64,000 nucleotides of DNA, taken from NCBI RefSeq assembly GCF_030815085.1, contig NZ_JAUSWG010000005.1. One strand, written 5' to 3'. The stretch is from Paraclostridium ghonii. Lineage in GTDB: Bacteria > Bacillota > Clostridia > Peptostreptococcales > Peptostreptococcaceae. Below, one piece after another: positions 17,440 through 24,942 of the stretch; within the stretch, counting starts at the first letter, position 1; every line of letters starts with the position of its first letter. The notes under the pieces were generated by a model. It was given only the letters and a program-made list of their open reading frames with translations. It was not told where the DNA came from and did not search any database. Made by a program: the position numbers and the translations under genes.

Positions 17440-17570
17440 TTCCTATACACTCCAAACATATGTTAATAGCTTTCTTTAAAACTACTTTAACCTCGCCTCT
17501 ACTAGCTCCCACTGTAATAAAGCAAATACTCATAGCTAACACTATATATCTAGTTAATTTCTCTTTCATA
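17432..17570 (-). pseudogene. CD1871A-type CXXC mini-protein gene, frameshifted
   Basis: A 139-bp stretch between the TlpA and 4Fe-4S genes encodes a 45-residue CXXC mini-protein if one base is removed from the run of four A at 17519-17522. The N-terminal half reads MKEKLTRYIVLAMSICF from the ATG at 17570. The other half, in the next frame, reads ITVGASRGEVKVVL and ends NICLECIGIG, the family's characteristic tail. As written, frame one stops after 22 residues. The length being a multiple of three plus one confirms a single insertion. It could be a true pseudogene, a homopolymer sequencing error, or frameshifted expression. Confidence 0.75.
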
Positions 17571-17578
17571 AATTAAGC

Positions 17579-18679
17579 CTATTTAATAGATTTTAAAACT
17601 TCATCTATTTTAGCATTGTATTCATCTTTGCTTGCTGATCCTACTAAAGCTGATCCTACTATTTTACCGTCTTTGTCTACAAATATTGTAGTTGGAGTAC
17701 CTTTAACGTTTTTGATTATCCATTCATGTAATTCTTTGTCTGGTATTACATTGTCAAATTTAACACCTTTTTTATCTAATATAGATTTAGCTAATGCTTC
17801 ATTGTCTTCATCTGGTGTATCTGCTACAATTCCTAAAACATTAACCCCTTTACCTTTAACCTCTTTAGATAATTCTTGAAGTTCTGGCATTTCATCTATA
17901 CATGGCATGCATGTTGTACCCCATATATTTATCATTGTAAGTTTGTTGTCTTTAAATATAGAGCTATCTATGTTTTTGCCTTGTATAGTTTTTGACTTAA
18001 AACTTATAGTTCCTTTTATAGTCTCTTCACTTGCTTTTTCATCTTTTTTATTAGATTTTATTTTAGATGGATCTACTGGTTTTATACTATTTTTAAATTC
18101 ATTTATAGACTTCTCAATATTTTTAACCTCAGCTTTAGAAGCTTCTGATAAATTGCTATCATCTATCTTTTCATTATATACAAAATAGTATACATAGTTG
18201 TTCATTTCTCCTACTTTATCTTTTTTACTATACTTTGAGTACTCATCACTTTTTAAAATCTTTTGTGCATCACTTTTATCCAATCTAACTATAGAACCTA
18301 TATTTTTTATTTTTTCCATGTATAAATTCATTAGTTTATCTTCATCTGCTTTGTCTTTTTTACCCTTATTTTCTACTTTATTTTCATCAATTTTCTTAGA
18401 TAATTCAGCAAGTTCTTTTGCATCATCAGGGCATATGAAACTAAATGACATTTCATTTTCACCTGCTAACACACCATCAACCCCAATCTTTTCCCAAGAT
18501 TCAGGCATCTTATACTTAACCCCTAAATCTTCTATTACTCTTTCATCAGGACTTTCTTTGTTAGTACTTTGTGTTTGTGCTGCTTTTTTATCATTTGAAG
18601 TTTTGTTTCCTACGTTGCTACATCCTCCTAATGCTAAAGCAGCTATTAAAAACCCCGTCATTAAAAATCTTCTTTTCAT
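17579..18679 (-). CDS. TlpA-family thioredoxin-like lipoprotein
   Basis: The N-terminus is a lipoprotein signal (MKRRFLMTGFLIAALALGGC, lipid Cys at 20). Residues about 45-210 form an extra lysine/aspartate-rich domain that I do not recognise. Residues 225-366 are a TlpA/ResA thioredoxin fold with the active site WGTTCMPCIDEMPEL and KGTPTTIFVDKDGKIVG. It should reduce or isomerise disulfides on the outer face of the membrane. It is the first gene of a three-gene unit with the CXXC mini-gene and the membrane ferredoxin, which may supply its electrons. Confidence 0.87.
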   Translation of the reverse strand: MKRRFLMTGFLIAALALGGCSNVGNKTSNDKKAAQTQSTNKESPDERVIEDLGVKYKMPESWEKIGVDGVLAGENEMSFSFICPDDAKELAELSKKIDENKVENKGKKDKADEDKLMNLYMEKIKNIGSIVRLDKSDAQKILKSDEYSKYSKKDKVGEMNNYVYYFVYNEKIDDSNLSEASKAEVKNIEKSINEFKNSIKPVDPSKIKSNKKDEKASEETIKGTISFKSKTIQGKNIDSSIFKDNKLTMINIWGTTCMPCIDEMPELQELSKEVKGKGVNVLGIVADTPDEDNEALAKSILDKKGVKFDNVIPDKELHEWIIKNVKGTPTTIFVDKDGKIVGSALVGSASKDEYNAKIDEVLKSIK

Positions 18680-18783
18680 TTTATCTCCCTCATTTCTTAT
18701 TTTTACACTATATATATTAAATCATTAACTTTAACTGTAATTAAACTTAAGCTTAAATAAACCTTAAAATTAATTTTTCCTCA

Positions 18784-18823
18784 AAAAAACTACCTTTCTT
18801 ACATTTAAGAAAGGTAGTTTTTT
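18784..18823 (-). terminator. Terminator of the POT transporter gene
   Basis: Seventeen-base arms (AAAAAACTACCTTTCTT and its complement) surround a 6-nt loop 15 bp past the stop, ending in T on both strands. Confidence 0.85.
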
Positions 18824-18837
18824 AATTCATATTTATC

Positions 18838-20196
18838 TTAATCTTCTACAAGTTTACTTAACTTCTTATCAAAGCTCCACAGTACTATTCCACATACAAT
18901 TACTACAGCTCCTACAGTAGCATATCCAGGTGCAAATGAGAATTTTGTTAATAATTCATATACGTATCCATGCGCTTTAGCAGCTATAAATACTGCTAAT
19001 GGCCATATACCAAGCATTAATCCTAATACTTTCCCAGGTGAGAATTTACTTATAAATGAGTTGCCAAGTGGAGAGAATACCATCTCACCAAGTGTCATTA
19101 ATACTCCAAACATAATTATCCAAATTAAACTCGCTTGCCCATCTCCTCTTACTACTTCTGCTAATGCCATTACAGCAAATGATAATCCTAATAACACCAT
19201 ACCTATTGCAGTTTTTTTGAACATACTTAAATCTCCTTTAGGAGATCTTGCACGCTTATTCCAAACCATAGCTAATATTGGTCCAAGAATTATACAAGAA
19301 AGAGAATTTAATGAGTCAAACCAAGCTGATGGTACTCTAAAGTTTCCTATCATCCAATTTGCTTTGTTAGCCTCAGCAAAGTCTGGTCCCCAATGATATA
19401 ATATCGGTAAACTTGCTAAGTAATAAACTAACCAAAATGCTATAGAAAATACTGTAAGAAACACAATTGCACCTATTCTTAATTTATCTTTTTTATTTAA
19501 AGGCTCTTCAGAAGATCTTTGACCTCCAGATTGAGATTTATCATTATTTTCATTTATTTTAAATGGTTTTTTTCCAACATCTCCAAATGAAGTTTTTCCA
19601 CCAACTACAAACCATATTGTATCTAAGAATAAAAGTATAGCGCATATTAAAAATGTTCCTCCAAATCCTACTGAAGAAAAAGCTATAAAAGACACAAATG
19701 TAGTTCCTATAAATGCTCCTATATTAACAAAAGAATATTGAACGGAAAACGCTCCATCAAGCTCTTCTTTATTATCAAATAATCTACCACTTATACCTGA
19801 TAAATTCCCTTTAAATAATCCTGTACCTATTGATACAAGTACTATCATTAACCACACAAGTGAAATTGATGTTTGAGCAGATGCTTGCCATCCACACATA
19901 TACCCAAGTCCCATAAGTACTGTCCCTATAGGAACGCATAGTCTTGGACTTAACCATTTATCTGCTATAAATCCTCCAATTATAGGAGTTACATAAGTAA
20001 ATGCTACTAAGTTTGCAATCATTTTAGCCCCGTCTGAATCAGTTAAACCAAGTCCTCCCTTTGCAACTGCCGTAACTATAAATATTCCTATTAACCATTT
20101 AGAAGAATAAAATGCCATACGTTCTAATGTATAAGATAAGGAACAAACATAAAATCCAAAAGGATATTTCTTTTTATTTTTTACTGCACTCTCCAT
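18838..20196 (-). CDS. POT/PTR2-type peptide MFS transporter
   Basis: This about 452-residue protein has 12-14 membrane segments. Its first helix, SYTLERMAFYSSKWL, resembles the proton-coupled oligopeptide transporter motif ExxERFxYY with the first Glu replaced. GTGLFKGNLSG and SVQYSFVNIGAFIGT follow the POT pattern of helices 4-5. A hydrophilic stretch of about 45 residues (210-255) is a long central loop. The frame opens at a TTG at 20208, but GGAGGGG sits just before the ATG at 20196. It is a monocistronic unit with its own terminator. Di- or tripeptide uptake is the likely role, with altered proton coupling possible. Confidence 0.8.
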   Translation of the reverse strand: MESAVKNKKKYPFGFYVCSLSYTLERMAFYSSKWLIGIFIVTAVAKGGLGLTDSDGAKMIANLVAFTYVTPIIGGFIADKWLSPRLCVPIGTVLMGLGYMCGWQASAQTSISLVWLMIVLVSIGTGLFKGNLSGISGRLFDNKEELDGAFSVQYSFVNIGAFIGTTFVSFIAFSSVGFGGTFLICAILLFLDTIWFVVGGKTSFGDVGKKPFKINENNDKSQSGGQRSSEEPLNKKDKLRIGAIVFLTVFSIAFWLVYYLASLPILYHWGPDFAEANKANWMIGNFRVPSAWFDSLNSLSCIILGPILAMVWNKRARSPKGDLSMFKKTAIGMVLLGLSFAVMALAEVVRGDGQASLIWIIMFGVLMTLGEMVFSPLGNSFISKFSPGKVLGLMLGIWPLAVFIAAKAHGYVYELLTKFSFAPGYATVGAVVIVCGIVLWSFDKKLSKLVED

Positions 20197-21408
20197 ATTC
20201 CCCTCCAAAATGTTTTATATAATATTTTCTTGTATATAACTGTATCTATAAATTTTTAAATATTATAAGGATTGTTTCATTTCGTTATATACAAATTAGT
20301 AGTATCTATTTAGATAACTACTTACCCCTTTTAAAATTGATTTGAATCTATATTTACAGATTCAATCGTCATTATTATAATTGCATAACTTTTTATTCCT
20401 TATCAGTGTCAGTTAAGTATAAATATTCTGACTATAATAAATAAATGTAATGATTCCAATTTGCCTCAAACACTGATTTTGGAATTTATAAATTTAAATA
20501 ATATTTTGTTTTAACAATATTTTTGGATTATATTTGAATTACTTAGATGTTTTAGATATATTGTTATAAATTTTGAAATCTAATTTCGTTTGGTCAATTA
20601 TGATTATGTCTGAATTGATTAATTCTCTTAAGAATTCTTAAGTACTATTACATGGATTTAAATATTATAACTATTAAATTTTTTACCATATAATTTAAAT
20701 TGGGTCATTTCACATTACTCTAAGTGAAATTGAAGTGCTTTTTATTCTTATATAATTTTATGTAAGCACTCTTTAATTGCCAAAATAATTTTAATTTTTA
20801 CAAGCGCATCTAGTTTTGACAATTTTGCAACATTTTATGACACTACACCCCCTTTTTATTGTTACCCCCTTATGAGAAATTTATCAAAAAAACTTTTATA
20901 TGTCAACCTAAATATACCTTATATTGGCAATCTATTTTTTATAAAGCTTTCTAATATGGGTCATATTTATTCTAAATAGTAATTTACAATGTCTAAATGC
21001 AAGTTATCATCTTTGTTTCTTAATATTAATATCTTATATAATTTATATTTTTTTGCTAAATTAATTTAACCGAATACTAAAAATTTAATTTCACATTAAA
21101 TTCACTTCCTTATATTTTAAATATTATTAATTATCCCACAATAAATTTATTCGCAAATAAAATGTTATATGTATATAATAAAAAAAATTCAAAATATTTT
21201 TTATTATATTTTCTAAACTTATCTATTTTTAATTTTTAACGTTATTATACATATTATTTTTATATAAATTGAAATTAAGTATTTTAAAATAATAAATCTT
21301 ATAAAAAATATCTTATTATAGTGTCAAATTTTGTAAAAGTTTATATATATATATTATAGGTAGATAAAATCATCTACTTCTTTAAAAATATGTATAGGAG
21401 AGGAATAT
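20197..21408. other. 1.2 kb gene-free AT-rich region
   Basis: I see no coding sequence, tRNA or clear remnant in this stretch, which is very AT-rich. It contains scattered short palindromes (for example TTTCAC/GTGAAA near 20707-20730 and AGTGCTT/AAGCACT near 20732-20772) and a patch of C-runs at about 20846-20870. The last 60 bp before the repeat gene carry a small hairpin (GTAGAT/ATCTAC, 21360-21377) and a ribosome site AGGAGAGG. It is the longest non-coding stretch in the window and may hold the control region of the repeat gene pair. Confidence 0.6.
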
Positions 21409-24291
21409 ATGCGTAAACCAATAATTGAAAATAGATCTACACCAAAGTCGTGTTGTAAAAATAATAAAGATCAACTGAGTTCGCTAAGAGATTTAATAAA
21501 AATGCTTGAAGAAGCTCAATCTAAAAGAAAACATAGTTGTGATTTTGTAAGTGACGATGATGATGATTATATAAATATAAATCCAAGAGAAGATATAGAT
21601 ATAAACATGGACTTAGATACTAATTCTAAGGCTTGTTCTACCGCTGACGCTGACTCAGATTCTTGCTCTAATGCTGATGCTTGTTCTACTGCTGACGCTG
21701 ATTCTTGCTCTAATGCTAATGCTGATTCAGATTCTGATGCTGACGCTGACGCTAATGCCGATGCTGACTCTAATTCGAATTCTGATGCTGATGCTGATTC
21801 AGATTCTAACTCTGACGCTGATGCTGACTCTAATTCGAATTCTGACGCTGACGCTACTGCTGATTCTAACTCAGATTCTACTTCTGACGCTACTGCTGAC
21901 TCTAACTCAGATTCTACTTCTGACGCTGATGCTACTGCCGACTCTGATGCTAATGCCGACGCTGACGCTACTGCTGACTCTGATTCTACTGCCGATGCTG
22001 ACTCTAACTCAGATTCTACTGCCGACGCTGACTCTAATTCGAATTCTGATGCTGATGCTACTGCTGACTCTAACTCAGATTCTACTTCTGATGCTGACGC
22101 TAATGCTGATTCTAACTCAGATTCTACTTCTGACGCTGACGCTACTGCTGACTCTAACTCAGATTCTACTTCTGACGCTGACGCTACCGCTGACTCTAAC
22201 TCAGATTCTACTTCTGACGCCGATGCTAATGCTGATTCAGATTCTACTTCTGACGCTGACGCTAATGCCGATGCTGACTCTAATTCGAATTCTGACGCTG
22301 ATTCTAATGCCGATGCTGATGCTGATTCTAACTCAGATTCTACTTCTGACGCTGACGCTAATGCCGACGCTGATGCTAATGCTGATGCTAATGCCGATGC
22401 TGACTCTAACTCAGATTCTACTTCTGACGCTGATGCTAATGCTGAATCTGATGCTAATGCTGATTCTAACTCAGATTCTACTTCTGACGCTGACGCTAAT
22501 GCCGACTCTGATGCTAATGCTGAATCTGATGCTAATGCTGATTCTAACTCAGATTCTACTTCTGACGCTGACGCTAATGCCGACTCTGATGCTAATGCTG
22601 AATCTGATGCTAATGCTGATTCTAACTCAGATTCTACTTCTGACGCTGACGCTAATGCCGACGCTGATGCTAATGCTGATGCTGACTCTAATTCAAACTC
22701 TGATGCCGATGCTAATGCTGACTCTAACTCAGATTCTACTTCTGACGCTGATTCTAATGCCGATGCTGACTCTAATTCGAATTCTGACGCTGATGCTAAT
22801 GCTGATTCTAACTCAGACTCTACTTCTGACGCTGATTCTAATGCCGATGCTGATGCTAATGCCGATGCTGATGCTAATGCTGACGCTGACTCTAATTCAA
22901 ACTCTGACGCTGACGCTACTGCTGATTCTAACTCAGACTCTACTTCTGACGCTGATTCTAATGCCGATGCTGACTCTAATTCAAACTCTGATGCCGATGC
23001 TAATGCTGACTCTAACTCAGATTCTACTTCTGACGCTGATTCTAATGCCGATGCTGATGCTAATGCTGACGCTGACTCTAATTCAAACTCTGACGCTGAC
23101 GCTACTGCTGATTCTAACTCAGATTCTACTTCTGACGCTGATTCTAATGCCGATGCTGACTCTAATTCAAACTCTGATGCCGATGCTAATGCTGATTCTA
23201 ACTCAGATTCTACTTCTGACGCCGATGCTAATGCTGATTCTAACTCAGATTCTACTTCTGACGCCGATGCTAATGCTGACTCTAACTCAGATTCTACTTC
23301 TGACGCTGACGCTAATGCCGACGTTGATACTAATTCTAACTCAGACTCTACTTCTGACGCTGATGCTGATGCTAATGCTGACTCTAACTCAGATTCTACT
23401 TCTGACGCTGATGCTAATGCTGACGTTGACTCTAATGCCGATGCTGATTCTAACGCTGACTCTAACTCAGATTCTACTTCTGACGCTGACGCTAATGCCG
23501 ACGTTGATACTAATTCTAACTCAGACTCTACTTCTGACGCTGACGCTAATGCTGACGTTGACTCTAATTCTGATGCTGATTCTAACGCTGATTCAGACTC
23601 TACTTCTGACGCTAATGCTAATGCCGATGCTAATTCTAACGCTGATTCAGACTCTACTTCTGACGCTGATGCTAATGCTGACGTTGATACTAATTCTAAC
23701 TCAGACTCTACTTCTGACGCTGACGCTAATGCTGATGTTGACTCTAATGCCGATGCTAATTCTAACGCTGATTCAGACTCTACTTCTGACGCTGATGCTA
23801 ATGCTGATGTTGACTCTAATGCCGATGCTGATTCTACTTCTGACGCTAACGCTAATGCTGATGTTGACTCTAATGCCGATGCTGACGCTAATGCTGATTC
23901 AGATTCTACTTCTGACGCTAACGCTAATGCTGATGTTGACTCTAACGCCGATGCTGATGCTAATGCTGACGTTGATACTAATTCTAACTCAGACTCTACT
24001 TCTGATGCTGACGCTAATGCTGATGTTGACTCTAATGCTAATGCTGATGCTACTTCTGATGTAGATGCAAATAATAATAATCAATCTACTGCAACTAATA
24101 ATGTAGGCCCAATAACTGTTAGTACACCTATAAATATATATATCACTTGTCCATGCTGTGGTAAAACACATCACTGTAAAACAGACCACTGTAAAACACA
24201 TGACTGTTATAGAGGTAGTATAATTAATGCAGATCCTGATATAGAGGTTAATACAATAGAAGAAATCGAAAGTAACGATATAGAAGAATAA
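21409..24291 (+). CDS. Giant acidic (Ala/Ser)-(Asp/Asn/Thr) dipeptide-repeat protein with Cys/His-rich tail
   Basis: Function is not recognised. The 960-residue protein has three parts. Residues 1-75 include a CC pair, a short helix (LRDLIKMLEEAQSKRK) and DDDDD. Residues about 76-884 alternate Ala or Ser with Asp, Asn or Thr almost without exception, in larger units such as SNSDSTSDADANAD. The tail (885-960) is non-repetitive, with CPCCGKTHHCKTDHCKTHDC and an acidic end. There is no signal peptide, LPXTG or membrane helix, so it is not a typical Sdr surface adhesin. Codons are restricted (GCT/GCC, TCT/TCA, GAT/GAC, AAT/AAC, ACT), making the DNA a hexamer array richer in GC than its flanks. 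A mother-cell-made spore surface protein or a metal-binding polymer are possible roles. Confidence 0.85.
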   Translation: MRKPIIENRSTPKSCCKNNKDQLSSLRDLIKMLEEAQSKRKHSCDFVSDDDDDYININPREDIDINMDLDTNSKACSTADADSDSCSNADACSTADADSCSNANADSDSDADADANADADSNSNSDADADSDSNSDADADSNSNSDADATADSNSDSTSDATADSNSDSTSDADATADSDANADADATADSDSTADADSNSDSTADADSNSNSDADATADSNSDSTSDADANADSNSDSTSDADATADSNSDSTSDADATADSNSDSTSDADANADSDSTSDADANADADSNSNSDADSNADADADSNSDSTSDADANADADANADANADADSNSDSTSDADANAESDANADSNSDSTSDADANADSDANAESDANADSNSDSTSDADANADSDANAESDANADSNSDSTSDADANADADANADADSNSNSDADANADSNSDSTSDADSNADADSNSNSDADANADSNSDSTSDADSNADADANADADANADADSNSNSDADATADSNSDSTSDADSNADADSNSNSDADANADSNSDSTSDADSNADADANADADSNSNSDADATADSNSDSTSDADSNADADSNSNSDADANADSNSDSTSDADANADSNSDSTSDADANADSNSDSTSDADANADVDTNSNSDSTSDADADANADSNSDSTSDADANADVDSNADADSNADSNSDSTSDADANADVDTNSNSDSTSDADANADVDSNSDADSNADSDSTSDANANADANSNADSDSTSDADANADVDTNSNSDSTSDADANADVDSNADANSNADSDSTSDADANADVDSNADADSTSDANANADVDSNADADANADSDSTSDANANADVDSNADADANADVDTNSNSDSTSDADANADVDSNANADATSDVDANNNNQSTATNNVGPITVSTPINIYITCPCCGKTHHCKTDHCKTHDCYRGSIINADPDIEVNTIEEIESNDIEE
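21634..24060 (+). repeat. Hexanucleotide-based repeat array coding acidic dipeptides
   Basis: About 2.4 kb is built from six-base units of the form (G/T)CN-(G/A)AN with occasional ACT. These group into 42-bp and longer higher-order units, such as the one coding SNSDSTSDADANAD, which recurs many times. A Val variant (GACGTTGA, coding DVD) appears only after about 23320, and Glu variants only at 22440-22620, showing local duplication. Copy number should be unstable through slippage or recombination, always in multiples of six, which preserves the frame. Confidence 0.85.
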
Positions 24292-24316
24292 TCAATTATA
24301 AAGGAGTTTAACTATT

Positions 24317-24787
24317 ATGAATCAAGCAAATAATAGAAATAATAAAAAAATTATCATTGATAGCAAATATGTTCCTTCTAAGAAAACTGTCTCTGATAGC
24401 AAACACCAACATGTTCATAACGGTCAGATTATAGATGACGATAGCAAACATGTTCCTGCTAAGAAAACTGTATCTGATAGCAAGCACCAACATGTTCATA
24501 ACGGTCAGATTGTAGATGACGATAGCAAACATGTTCCTGCTAAGAAAACCGTATCTGATAGCAAACACCAACATGTTCATAACGGTCAGATTGTAGATGA
24601 CGATAGCAAACATGTTCCTGCTAAGAAAACTGTATCTGATAGCAAACACCAACATGTTCATAACGGTCAGATTGTAGATGATGATGATAAACTTGTTCCT
24701 TCTAAGAAAATTAAACCTGTCTCTGATAGCAAGGTTAGCCATCATCACCAACATGTTCATAATGGTGAAATTATAGAAGAGGAGTAA
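24317..24787 (+). CDS. His-rich protein with five 27-residue tandem repeats
   Basis: Function is not recognised. The 156-residue protein consists almost wholly of five repeats of the type VPAKKTVSDSKHQHVHNGQI followed by an acidic turn (VDDDSK). The last copy diverges (KIKPVSDSKVSHHHQHVHNG) and ends EIIEEE. Each repeat carries an HxHxH cluster suited to metal binding, a basic KK and an acidic DDD. There is no signal peptide. It starts 25 bp after the giant acidic repeat protein with AAGGAG ten bases upstream, so the two are almost certainly co-transcribed and may assemble together, with charge complementarity between them. Confidence 0.8.
   Translation: MNQANNRNNKKIIIDSKYVPSKKTVSDSKHQHVHNGQIIDDDSKHVPAKKTVSDSKHQHVHNGQIVDDDSKHVPAKKTVSDSKHQHVHNGQIVDDDSKHVPAKKTVSDSKHQHVHNGQIVDDDDKLVPSKKIKPVSDSKVSHHHQHVHNGEIIEEE
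24349..24690 (+). repeat. 81-bp tandem repeats within the His-rich gene
   Basis: The middle three units are nearly identical at the DNA level with an 81-bp period; the first and last are diverged. Near-identity of third codon positions points to recent duplication or gene conversion. Confidence 0.8.
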
Positions 24788-24811
24788 TTTCTTATAAATT
24801 TGTACAAAAAT

Positions 24812-24844
24812 GAAATGGTGAGCTTATTTATAGCTCACCATTTC
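24812..24844 (+). terminator. Hairpin after the repeat gene pair
   Basis: GAAATGGTGAGCT pairs perfectly with AGCTCACCATTTC around a 7-nt loop, 25 bp after the stop. The T-tract after it is weak (TTTCTCCTTG). Confidence 0.6.
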
Positions 24845-24942
24845 TCCTTGTATACTAACTATTTTTTTATTTTACATATAATTTACAACCATTGACTTCA
24901 TAAACTAATCTTAATCCTGCATTTTAATTTTAACTTACTTAT

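Noticed and set aside
20820..20880. C-rich patch in the AT-rich region as a possible riboswitch or origin element
   Set aside because: No conserved core, iteron series or DnaA-box cluster could be recognised.
21671..24064. A 797-codon open frame rich in Leu, Met and Thr overlapping the acidic repeat gene
   Set aside because: It is the +1 reading of the same hexamer array, which happens to lack stops. It has no ribosome site, and its composition follows mechanically from the real codons.
24349..24690. Regular direct repeats that might suggest a CRISPR array
   Set aside because: The repeats are 81 bp, contiguous and in frame, with no unique spacers and no cas genes nearby.
24308..24760. A 150-codon minus-strand frame opposite the His-rich repeat gene
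   Set aside because: It mirrors the 81-bp repeats, has no ribosome site, and the plus-strand frame has AAGGAG and a sensible operon position.
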